Made by a program: the position numbers and the translations under genes. The notes beneath the pieces were generated by a model. It ran no database searches. It was not told where the DNA came from and saw only the letters and a list, made by a program, of their open reading frames with translations. From contig PKYZ01000121.1 in the NCBI GenBank assembly GCA_003132865.1, positions 2,371 to 12,000 of the forward strand: 9,630 nucleotides of DNA. The letters are read 5' to 3'. This stretch comes from Bryobacterales bacterium. GTDB taxonomy: Bacteria; Acidobacteriota; Terriglobia; Bryobacterales; Bryobacteraceae. Below are positions 1 to 6,224 of this stretch, in pieces (positions within the stretch are counted from its first letter, which is position 1; each line of letters starts with the position of its first letter).

Positions 1-1029
1 ATCAAGGGAGACTCGAAGGCTACTTCCGGCACTGCGTACGGCATCTTCGGAATCGTGAACAGCGCCCCAACTGCCACAGGGACGCTGGCGGCGGGAATTG
101 CCGGCACCTCCAACGGCGCCAGCGGCAACACGGCGGGGGTGCTTGGAACCGATTTCAACCCGTCGGGTGTTGGGGTGTTCGGCCAGGCCCTGGCCACCAC
201 CAGCAGCGGGCAGCGTGGAGTACAGGGCACCGCATACGGTCCGGGCGGTGTCGGCGTGCGCGGAGATGCCACCGGCAACACGGCCAATTCGAGCGCGGGC
301 GTGGTGGCAGTTGCTAACGGTCCTATCGATACCGGCTTATCGGCTTATGCTACTTCCACCACAGGCTATACATATGGTGTGTTGGCCATTGACGACAGCG
401 CCACCGGCATCGGTGGCTTTTTTATCGCCACCTCCACCACCGGCAGTCCCTCTGGGATCGTCGTCTACGACTACAGCGCCACCGGCACCGCCGGATCCTT
501 CAACAGCGTTGCCGGCGGCAACATCCTGATTGGGCAGAATAACGGCGCGAATGTGTTCCGGGTGGACGGGACGGGCAAGGGGTATTTCGACGGCGGCACG
601 ACGACCGGTGGCGCCGATTTCGCCGAGTCGGTCGCGGTGCGCGGAGATCATGTGCGATACGAACCGGGAGACCTGCTGGCCATCGATCCCACGGGGAACC
701 GGCGTTTGGAGCGCTCACAAGACGCTTACTCGACGCGCGTGGCGGGCATCTATTCGACCAAACCAGGCATTCTCGCCACCACGCACGCGATGGACGACTC
801 CCGGCTCGCCGGCGAAGTTCCGCTGGCGGTGATGGGCATCGTGCCGTGCAAAGTGACTGCCGAAAACGGCGCGATTGGCGTGGGCGACCTGCTGGTGGCG
901 TCTTCCCACGTGGGCTACGCCATGAAGGGTACGGATCGCGGCCGCATGCTTGGCGCGGTGGTGGGCAAGGCCATGGAACCGCTGGCTGATGGGAGCGGCG
1001 TGATTCAGGTGCTGGTGACGTTGCAATAA
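1..1029 (+). CDS. 3' part of a glycine-rich repeat protein with a tail-fibre-like C-terminal domain
   Basis: The frame is open from base 1 and ends at TAA 1027-1029, so the gene starts outside the window; 342 residues are visible. The GTG at 55 lies inside the frame and is not a likely start. The first ~190 residues are low-complexity Gly/Ala/Thr/Ser sequence with recurring short units such as YGIFG, GVLGT, GVGVFGQ, GVQGT and GVGVRG, a pattern seen in beta-structured surface and fibre proteins. From about residue 200 the sequence changes to a compact domain: GGADFAE, EPGDLLAID, STRVAGIYSTKPG, VPLAVMGIVPCKV, GDLLVASS, GYAMKGTD, GAVVGKAMEP, ending VLVTLQ. This resembles C-terminal domains of bacterial and phage tail-fibre-like proteins (Peptidase_G2/S74-like in general organisation); that assignment is from memory. 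A surface or secreted structural role is inferred. No signal peptide can be judged because the N terminus is missing. Confidence 0.75.
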   Translation: MKGDSKATSGTAYGIFGIVNSAPTATGTLAAGIAGTSNGASGNTAGVLGTDFNPSGVGVFGQALATTSSGQRGVQGTAYGPGGVGVRGDATGNTANSSAGVVAVANGPIDTGLSAYATSTTGYTYGVLAIDDSATGIGGFFIATSTTGSPSGIVVYDYSATGTAGSFNSVAGGNILIGQNNGANVFRVDGTGKGYFDGGTTTGGADFAESVAVRGDHVRYEPGDLLAIDPTGNRRLERSQDAYSTRVAGIYSTKPGILATTHAMDDSRLAGEVPLAVMGIVPCKVTAENGAIGVGDLLVASSHVGYAMKGTDRGRMLGAVVGKAMEPLADGSGVIQVLVTLQ

Positions 1030-1137
1030 GACTGCTGCTGGCCATGGTTGTGGGATCTGCTATGGGCGGCCAATCGTGGCATGTCGCCGGATAGAAGTGA
1101 TACAAAGTGATACCTATGTCCCCGGTCTGTGCCTGTG

Positions 1138-1161
1138 GTGGGGCAGGCGGTTTCGCCTGCC
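1138..1161 (+). repeat. Dispersed hairpin repeat, copy 1 (GTGGGGCAG core)
   Basis: The copy begins with the 9-mer GTGGGGCAG (1138-1146). GGCAGGCG (1142-1149) pairs perfectly with CGCCTGCC (1154-1161) around the loop GTTT, giving an 8-bp GC-rich stem. The same 9-mer occurs at 3132 and 9590 on the same strand, and at 9590 it again heads a hairpin with different arm sequence. There is no T-run after the stem, so it is not a standard rho-independent terminator, although it could stall or protect transcripts ending downstream of the first gene. Confidence 0.65.
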
Positions 1162-1386
1162 AGCCCCGCACTGACCGGGATGCTAAACACGGCGACGCTA
1201 TTGTTTGCGCGACAACCGCTTGCTACGCGCGCGGCTCCGTACCACACCCGTTCGGAGCCGGGCCCAGAGGGCACCCCGTCAGAGAGCGGATGCGCAATTA
1301 TTTATGGCGTTCTCTTTTAACTAACGCGAACTACGAAGAGCGGATTCCATTCGTTCAGGGCCACGGGGTACCAAGAGTGGTTCCCT

Positions 1387-1414
1387 CAAACAAAGGGCGA
1401 ATTGGCTTTGTTTG
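1387..1414. repeat. 9-bp perfect inverted repeat
   Basis: CAAACAAAG (1387-1395) and CTTTGTTTG (1406-1414) are exact reverse complements around a 10-nt loop. The repeat lies about 50 bp past the end of the minus-strand DUF1592 remnant and could sit in its 3' flank. The stem is AT-rich and has no T-run on either side, so terminator function is not supported. An operator or decayed element end is equally possible. Confidence 0.5.
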
Positions 1415-1465
1415 TCCAAAAACGGTATTGCGCCACCCGCCAACCCACCAGCACCCGGCGTTGCC

Positions 1466-1958
1466 TTACCGCGGGATCACCGGCAGCACCAACGCGGAAG
1501 GATGCTGCGCGTCATGGCAGATCCGCTGGCTGGCCTTCACATAGCGCGCGTCGATCCCGCGATTCGGATCCATCATCCGGTGACAGGCCCGCGCAGGTCG
1601 CATTCGCGCGATGCGCCTCCAGCCGCTCGCGCACGGCGCCTTCCGAGTTTTCCTTCAACGGAGGAACGTTCGCCGGCGGTCTGGGAGGCGGCGCGCCCAG
1701 GAAGTTATCCAGAACCCATTTGCTGCGCAACCCCGGCGACGTCCGCTTGGCAAACGATGTCACCGTTAGAATGCTTGCCTGTCCCAGTAGTCCCCGCCGG
1801 TAGTCCTCCGTAACCTTCACGCGCCGGAACCGGTTCCCTTCGATGTTCGGAATGCCATAGTGCCTCGCCAGGCGCTCATCGACGAAGGTGTAGTCCGCGG
1901 TCAGCAGATCCATCGCGTTGCGGTCCTCCCGCACGATGCTATCGAAGAATGGACGTTC
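1466..1958 (-). pseudogene. 3' fragment of a DUF1592/DUF1588 planctomycete-type cytochrome protein, frameshifted
   Basis: Read on the minus strand, the fragment starts within ERPFFDSIVRED and continues DLLTADYTFVDERLARHYGIP, GLLGQASILTVTSFAKRTSPG, KWVLDNFLGAPPP, LKENSEG and RERLEAHRANATCA. This order is characteristic of the DUF1592/DUF1588 part of large secreted proteins that end in a c-type haem site. The frame then breaks. The bases TGCGCGGGCCTGTCAC would read CAACH if one G were absent (plus-strand C-run 1588-1590), and the next frame continues CHRMMDP, the usual sequence around that CxxCH. After MMDP, similarity stops; the remaining ~29 residues to TAA (1466-1468) end ALVLPVIPR and are not recognised. 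The N-terminal domains are absent because the fragment is joined to a TonB receptor remnant. Probably not functional. The native role is unclear; haem redox in the cell envelope is inferred from the motif. Confidence 0.8.
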
Positions 1959-2472
1959 GGGATAAGCTGCGACAGTTGCCAGAATTGGCGCCCATTGAGC
2001 GGCAGTTCTTTCACCTTCCGCTCATCCACCACATCGCCCACGGCGGCATCCTCGGATTGCACCAGCGAAATATCCCCCTGGACCATCACCGTGTCGGAAA
2101 CCGTGCCCGGCGACAGGACGATGTCCACGCGGCTTTTCTGACCGGTTTCGAGTACGATTCCGGAACGCAATTCCTTCTTGTATCCTGGAGCCTGGACGGC
2201 AATGGAGAACGTATCGGCGGGCGGAAGCTGCACGAATTCGAATTCGCCAGCGGTGCCCGATATCGTCATACGGCTCCAGGCCTTGGTGACATCGGTGACG
2301 GTAAGCGCCGCGGCTTGAACCACGGCCCCCGACGCGTCCGTGATGGTGCCCAGGATAACGGAAGTGACCCCCTGTGCCGAAGCGGTGCCTTGCAAACCGA
2401 GGGTGGCAAATGCCACAGCCAGAAACGCCGACGCAGCACCCCCGCGCGATCCTGATAGCTTTAATGTTTCAT
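1952..2472 (-). pseudogene. 5' fragment of an Oar-like TonB-dependent receptor
   Basis: On the minus strand a signal peptide (AAAS-type hydrophobic run ending TASA-Q; mature start near QGVTSV) is followed by a carboxypeptidase-regulatory-like domain: GTITDASGAVVQAA, SGTAGEFEFVQLPP, APGYKKE, LSPGTVSDTVMVQG. The beginning of the plug domain follows: DERKVKELPLNGRQFWQLSQLIPN. Such proteins are outer-membrane barrels of about 1000 residues in acidobacteria; only about 170 remain. Past LIPNV the frame runs into sequence of a DUF1592 gene and stops at TGA near 1901. The open frame has no ATG. ATG at 2470-2472 reads Met-Lys-His-stop, but one extra T (CATTTAAAG instead of CATTAAAG) would give MKHLKLSGSRG leading straight into the signal peptide. 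I take this as the original start, now frameshifted. GTG at 2414-2416 lies inside the hydrophobic segment and is an unlikely start. Confidence 0.8.
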
Positions 2473-2520
2473 AGAATTTGCTTAGCGCTGTACGTTCATC
2501 TAGTTAATAGATGATTTCAT

Positions 2521-2550
2521 ATACTAATATTCGATGGCTGGTCTTGTCAA
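2521..2550 (-). promoter_or_regulatory. Sigma-70-like promoter of the TonB receptor remnant
   Basis: On the minus strand a perfect TTGACA (plus bases 2545-2550) is followed after 18 bp by TAGTAT (2521-2526, four of six matches to TATAAT) in an AT-rich stretch. The predicted start of transcription near 2513 would leave a leader of about 40 nt before the likely original ATG at 2472. Position and strand fit the receptor remnant. No transcript evidence is available. Confidence 0.5.
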
Positions 2551-3131
2551 CGGAAAATTCGTATTTTTTTGGCGGTGGCTCAACAAGGCGGCGAGACTGA
2601 CACCTGGACCGTGCGGCTGGCGGCTAGGTCATCCTGTCGCGTGGCGGCAACATTTGACCTTGGAGCATTTGCCGCACGCCAAGGAAAAACCGTCGGAACC
2701 CGCCAAAGGATAAGGTGCCCGTCAGGGCGGCGTGGTCGACAGCACGATCAAGACCGAGTTCCAGCGCGCCAACCAGAAACGCCTGCTGAGCGATGGCTCT
2801 GCCCGCACTATCGGGCAACGACATGCCCGCGCGCCGTGCCGCGCCGGCTTACAGGAGATCGGCCTGCCCTTATGCCGCCGATGCTTCCATGACCCGGCCA
2901 CAAAGCCCGCTTTCTGCGCCAGCAGACCTATCCAGCGTCAAGCATAGCGGCGTGCGGCACGGCCCAGCGCCTCGCCTGCCGGCCCATATCAAAGTAAAAC
3001 GGCGGAGTGCTGAATGCCAGTCTGATCCGCGAGCGCATTCTTAGCCGGCTGAATTCCTGGCTGGCCGGCGAAGGTTTTTCCGCCCTTCGCAGCTCCGTGG
3101 CGATAAAATAACCCGATGCAGGCCCTTTGGT

Positions 3132-3140
3132 GTGGGGCAG
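3132..3140 (+). repeat. GTGGGGCAG core, copy 2, without a hairpin partner
   Basis: The 9-mer GTGGGGCAG is followed by CTTATTTTGG. The left arm GCAGCTT has no complementary AAGCTGC nearby, unlike the copies at 1138 and 9590, so this looks like a half or eroded copy. A chance match cannot be excluded for this copy alone. Confidence 0.35.
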
Positions 3141-3177
3141 CTTATTTTGGACTCGCCAAGCCAAGGCGCGGCGTGCC

Positions 3178-3327
3178 CATACGCGCCGCGCAACCCACTA
3201 CGCCAGTTATCGAAAGCGCGCTGCCATGGGACCTAATTATTTCGACCGCCGAAATGCGGAGCGTACCAAGATGCGCCTGGTATGAGCCTTTGGAGAGCCA
3301 GGGATAGAAACTGTCCACGCCAGCCCC
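3178..3327 (+). pseudogene. Possible remnant of a transposase C terminus
   Basis: Read from 3178, the frame gives MGPNYFDRRNAERTKMRLV, a stop at 3283-3285, then AFGEPGIETVHASPAA. The pattern Gly-Pro-x-Tyr-Phe-Asp-x-Arg, a basic Arg/Thr/Lys stretch, then x-LV-x-x-x-x-x-x-Gly and a Pro-Ala tail resembles C termini of some IS transposases, where the last part usually reads like RLExLGxxVxLxPAA. The match is short, interrupted and judged by eye. No terminal inverted repeats or target duplication were found around it. Confidence 0.25.
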
Positions 3328-3346
3328 GCTGCATCGGCGGAACGGG

Positions 3347-4312
3347 TCAGTGGTATAAGGCTACCGAGGCCGGATAGATTCCGACACGGGCTAGGGTGAA
3401 TTCAACCGTGTTGGTAGCGGTATTAATCTCGGAAAGCGAATATCCGTAAGCATTTGTAACATAAGCCGTCGAACCATCGGCGGATACCACTACGGAAGTG
3501 GGAAGAAGGCCCACCGGCACCTTCGTGACGATCTGCGCGGAAGATGTGTTGACCACGGCCACCGACGACGAATTACCATTCGTAACATAGAGATGGCTGC
3601 CGTCGGGAGTCACTGCCACGGAATTCGGAGCGCAAAAGCCGGTGATCGTGTTCAATATGTTTCCGGTAGCGATGCTATGAAAGGTCACCGAACCGGCATA
3701 TTGATTTGTCACGTAAGCGACGCTTCCATTCGGACTCATGGCTATGCCGTTGGGGCCCGAGAGGGTCGCCCAAGTCGCCCGAACGGAGTTGGTGGAGGTG
3801 CTAATCACGGAAATGTTCGCCGAAGAGAGATTGGAGACCAGGACATACGCGCCGTCCACGGTAACCGCAATGCCCACGGGCTTGGAGCCGACCGGTATGG
3901 TGTCCACCACGGTGTTTGTGGCGGTGTTGATGACGGAAACGCTATTCGACGTTGTATTCGCGACATAGGCTGTTGCGCCGTTCGGAGTGATCGCGACGTG
4001 AATCGGGCCGGTGCCAACCGGAACGGTGGCGACGACGCTGTTAGAGGCGGTGCTGATGACCGCTATGCTGTTCTTGCTTTGTTCAGCCGCGTAGATATAA
4101 GATCCGTTGGGCGTGATCGCCAGGCCTGTGAGGCCTGCGCCGCTCACGGATATCGTGGCGCTAATCGTATTATTCGCCCTGTTGACGACTGATACGTTGT
4201 TCCCCATTTCATTAGACACATATCCATACGGCTGTGCCGAAACGGCCAGAGCGGTGGCCATGAATGCGAAGACTCGTAAACAAAAGACACTTATAACGTT
4301 GTGCGCGCGCAT
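3347..4312 (-). CDS. Secreted seven-bladed YVTN beta-propeller repeat protein
   Basis: The product has 321 residues. It starts at ATG (4310-4312), preceded by GGAG (plus 4321-4324) at 8 nt, and ends at TGA (3347-3349). Residues 1-26 form a signal peptide with a hydrophobic run ending LAVSA-QP. The rest consists of seven units of about 42 residues, each with the pattern YVxNxxxxxVSVINTATNxVxxTxxVGxxPxxxAxxPDGxxA; clear unit starts are YVSN, YAAE, YVAN, LVSN, and three times YVTN. Seven units is the number needed to close a YVTN/NHL-type beta-propeller. The seventh is cut short at SVALYH, so closure may use the N-terminal strand. Proteins of this family are exported and are thought to bind ligands or partners; no catalytic motif is visible. 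The neighbour across the intergenic region is a divergent PEP-CTERM gene. Function beyond an envelope or secreted propeller cannot be given. Confidence 0.9.
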   Translation of the reverse strand: MRAHNVISVFCLRVFAFMATALAVSAQPYGYVSNEMGNNVSVVNRANNTISATISVSGAGLTGLAITPNGSYIYAAEQSKNSIAVISTASNSVVATVPVGTGPIHVAITPNGATAYVANTTSNSVSVINTATNTVVDTIPVGSKPVGIAVTVDGAYVLVSNLSSANISVISTSTNSVRATWATLSGPNGIAMSPNGSVAYVTNQYAGSVTFHSIATGNILNTITGFCAPNSVAVTPDGSHLYVTNGNSSSVAVVNTSSAQIVTKVPVGLLPTSVVVSADGSTAYVTNAYGYSLSEINTATNTVEFTLARVGIYPASVALYH

Positions 4313-4324
4313 TGACTTTTCTCC

Positions 4325-5026
4325 GTAAATTTGTATTGAACACAGCCCGGACGTCAGGCTGCCAGTCGTGTTGCTCGCGGCTTTAGAATTCAGCCCTCAC
4401 GGGCTGTTCTCCGGCCGCACCAGGAGGCACAGGCGACCATTCTCCATTAAGTTGAAACTTTCGCTTTTGGACCGGTTGCGGGCCCTCTTCCCGCCGACCC
4501 TGAAAGTGGCGCTCCGGACGGCATCTTTGGAACTGAAACATTAGCAGTGCGTTAAAACGGTAACATGCACCTGTCGTTAAGCTTATCGGCATTCTAAAGA
4601 CAAACTCTAGATTGCAAAATAGATAGCTAACAGAGCTAACCAGAGTTAGGCAAACCCTTGGAAACCGGTGTTTTTGAATGAGCGGCAAACATGAGCAGGT
4701 TCATTGCCAGAAGTGAGGTGTTGAAAACAAATGAGATGTTTTCCAATGGGCGATGAAATACACTACGTTACCCAGTAAAATGTACTAAACATCACAGTTC
4801 CGTGTAAATTGTACATGACCTCACGAGCAGGCAAGCTAAAACGGATCTGGGGCGCTTTTTAGCCTTTTGTGGGCTGAGGATGCTTTCGATTGGGCTGGCT
4901 GGGCGGTATTCCGTACTTCTTATCACGTTCCATTGCGTGATTTGGTACTTTTCTTATGCCGCTCTTTCAAAAATCCTTGCCAACGAAGCCGCAAATGGTG
5001 CAAAATCAAACGGTAAGGCCATTTTC
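4325..5026. other. Long divergent intergenic region with several inverted repeats
   Basis: This interval separates the divergent YVTN and PEP-CTERM genes. Frames such as 4383-4688 (-) and 4880-5062 (+) have no recognisable motif; the second overlaps the PEP-CTERM start and contains its ribosome binding site. Visible structures are CAGCCC/GGGCTG (4391-4396, 4401-4406), GAAAAC/GTTTTC (4723-4728, 4738-4743, extendable by TTG/CAA with a bulge), ATGTAC/GTACAT (4780-4785, 4811-4816) and GCTAAAA/TTTTAGC (4835-4841, 4857-4863). Both promoters should lie here, but no -35/-10 pair is good enough to call. No sigma-54 site with correct GG/GC spacing was found. Confidence 0.5.
4721..4746. repeat. Inverted repeat, candidate operator or hairpin
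   Basis: GAAAAC (4723-4728) and GTTTTC (4738-4743) are perfect inverted arms around a 9-nt centre. The outer bases TTG (4721-4723) and CAA (4744-4746) extend the dyad with one bulged base. It lies about 300 bp before the PEP-CTERM start and 410 bp before the YVTN start. A regulator-binding role is a guess based on position and symmetry. Confidence 0.3.
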
Positions 5027-5034
5027 GGAGGAGG
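5027..5034 (+). promoter_or_regulatory. Strong Shine-Dalgarno sequence fixing the PEP-CTERM start
   Basis: GGAGGAGG lies 8 nt before ATG 5043, an excellent anti-16S match at optimal spacing. It supports 5043 as the start. Confidence 0.85.
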
Positions 5035-5042
5035 CTTAAGAA

Positions 5043-5765
5043 ATGAAGACGTTAAGAAATGATATACTACGGAAGTTCGCGCCCATCGCGACCATTCTGC
5101 TGGTTGGATTGCTTTGCGGGTCCGCAGCTCTGGCAGGCACTGTTGATGCGTGTGCCGTCCTGGGCGGGGGTGCCCTCACCGCAACGAACACTGTTTTCCC
5201 ACCTGCTTGCAGCGCGTTTGGCGCGGGGACTCTCGATGCATGGATGAGTGCCTCGTTTTCTTATACGTCGACTGCCGGCACCAACACTGGGACTGTTTAT
5301 TCCGCGGTCTACGATAACGGCGGGTTTTTGGATTTCTATTATCAGGTGGTGAATGACCCGAGTTCCTCGACGGCCCTCGCGAGGTTGATTGCTACCAATT
5401 TCGCGGGCTTTACCACCGATGTGTCGTTTCGGACAAACGGCAGTGCCCTAGCGGGAACCGGGTTTTTAGACGGAACCATCGCGCCCCAGACGTCGGACAG
5501 CAATGCCGGTGGAAGCGTGATCGGGTTCGGCTTCAACACACCGCTAGTAAGCGGAGAAATATCTCCGGGGGAAGCGTCGAATGTGGTGATGATCAGCACG
5601 AATGCGACGATGTGGGACGCCGGCAGCGCGTCTGTTATCGATGGCGGTTCTTCGGGAACCTTAGGTGCGTTCCAACCAACCAACGTGCCTGAGCCAGCTT
5701 CGCTAGGGTTGCTGGGCTTGGGGCTGATCGGGCTAGCTGGTTTGCGACGCCGTCTCAGCCGCTGA
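5043..5765 (+). CDS. PEP-CTERM sorting-domain protein
   Basis: The product has 240 residues. An N-terminal signal peptide shows a basic start (MKTLRNDILRKF) and a hydrophobic run (APIATILLVGLLCGS) ending ALA at residue 31. The C terminus has the complete tripartite sorting signal: VPEP at 215-218, a hydrophobic helix (SLGLLGLGLIGLAGL) and the basic tail RRRLSR. Proteins of this class are exported and processed by exosortase at the VPEP site, usually in exopolysaccharide-producing bacteria. The exosortase gene is not in this window. The central ~180 residues are Ser/Thr/Gly-rich with predicted beta character and no enzymatic motif; Cys37 and Cys56 could form a disulfide. GGAGGAGG 8 nt upstream fixes the start. 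It appears to be a single-gene unit, because the downstream 200 bp hold no intact gene. The specific role is unknown. Confidence 0.92.
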   Translation: MKTLRNDILRKFAPIATILLVGLLCGSAALAGTVDACAVLGGGALTATNTVFPPACSAFGAGTLDAWMSASFSYTSTAGTNTGTVYSAVYDNGGFLDFYYQVVNDPSSSTALARLIATNFAGFTTDVSFRTNGSALAGTGFLDGTIAPQTSDSNAGGSVIGFGFNTPLVSGEISPGEASNVVMISTNATMWDAGSASVIDGGSSGTLGAFQPTNVPEPASLGLLGLGLIGLAGLRRRLSR

Positions 5766-5979
5766 ACGCCAGCATTAGGTTAGAGCAAGAACCGCACCAC
5801 CTCCTGGGGCGGGACTGTGCCGGTAGACGCCGTATTTGGGATCAATCCGCGGTTGCCGGTGACGCGTCTCGCCCCTCCTCTGCCTCGCTGAAAACAAACG
5901 TCCACGGGCAGTCGGTCCGCCGTATTGCCGTCACCGCCGGTCGCGGCTCCGAATGGTAGCAAGCCGCGCGGGTAAGCGG
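5766..5979. other. Interval between PEP-CTERM gene and broken xdhC
   Basis: No gene on the plus strand. On the minus strand an open frame from the xdhC remnant continues to a stop near 5780 (including AITAYPRGLLPFG and TVPPQEVVRFLL) without a motif I can assign; GC-rich sequence alone could leave it open. No clear terminator follows the PEP-CTERM gene. Confidence 0.4.
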
Positions 5980-6224
5980 TTATCGCGCAAACATAAGCTC
6001 TTCCAGCCAAGTCGCGGCCAAGTTGGCCACCTTCGAAAGGCTTTTCGAGATGTGGCCAGCGCCGAATATGAACGCGCCCGGCACGGGCAAAACCGGCTCG
6101 ACGAAGACATCCAGTTGGCCGCCGCAGAAAGAGCTGCCCCGCCATCTCAGCTTCAATCTCGGGCAGGGGCGATGGCGCACTTCTGGCCGAGCTTGCGCAG
6201 GCGCAGTAGTTCCTCGTAGACATC
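5980..6224 (-). pseudogene. xdhC: xdhC 5' part, inverted relative to its 3' part
   Basis: On the minus strand, bases 6224-6168 read DVYEELLRLRKLGQKCAIA, which is the start of an XdhC/CoxI protein minus its Met. After an apparent deletion and frame change a short stretch (EIEAEMAG) may correspond to the GGGCVEAEV region. Then 6129-6016 reads CGGQLDVFVEPVLPVPG followed by FIFGAGHISKSLSKVANLA. This is the conserved CGG/FVEP segment and the Rossmann-type GAGH motif of XdhC. After another deletion it ends WLEELMFAR, stop 5980-5982. XdhC proteins deliver or protect sulfurated molybdenum cofactor for xanthine dehydrogenase-type enzymes. In a normal gene EELFAR is followed by about LPVNETRYL, exactly what stands on the opposite strand at 6224. 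I therefore read this as a small inversion within the gene plus deletions. Not functional. Confidence 0.8.

Larger units (their letters stand above)
1030..1465. other. Non-coding interval with short repeats
   Basis: No convincing gene is seen. Open frames here (for example 1107-1544 +) are Cys/Arg/Pro-rich without recognisable motifs and run into the pseudogene on the other strand. The interval holds a 10-bp tandem pair (AAGTGATAC at 1095-1103 and 1105-1113), a GC-rich hairpin repeat at 1138-1161 and a 9-bp inverted repeat at 1387-1414. Confidence 0.6.
2551..3346. other. Gene-poor interval, probably decayed sequence
   Basis: Only short open frames (60-107 codons) occur on both strands, and none carries a motif I recognise or a clear ribosome binding site. 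Several are interrupted by single stops with sensible-looking residues on both sides, for example around 2660-2950 on the plus strand (EHLPHAKEKP, stop, VDSTIKTEFQRAN). This suggests old coding sequence that has decayed. A truncated copy of the GTGGGGCAG repeat (3132-3140) and a possible transposase tail (3178-3327) lie in this stretch. Confidence 0.5.

Noticed and set aside
1387..1414. Rho-independent terminator at the 9-bp inverted repeat
   Set aside because: The stem is AT-rich, the loop is 10 nt, and no T-run follows on either strand.
1107..1544. 145-codon open frame on the plus strand
   Set aside because: The composition is unlike a protein (many Cys, Arg, Pro), it spans the hairpin repeat and overlaps the DUF1592 remnant antisense.
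4915..4965. Sigma-54 promoter (TGGTAC...TTATGC) before the PEP-CTERM gene
   Set aside because: The distance between GG and GC is 12 instead of the required 10 bases, and the conserved TTGC is missing.
4880..5062. 60-codon small membrane protein before the PEP-CTERM gene
   Set aside because: There is no ribosome binding site, it overlaps the PEP-CTERM start by 20 bp, and it contains that gene's strong Shine-Dalgarno sequence. The hydrophobic stretch alone is weak evidence.
6023..6224. N-terminal part of the 185-residue open frame as native XdhC start
   Set aside because: These bases encode the inverted XdhC 5' part on the opposite strand; the plus-strand residues resemble nothing in XdhC.
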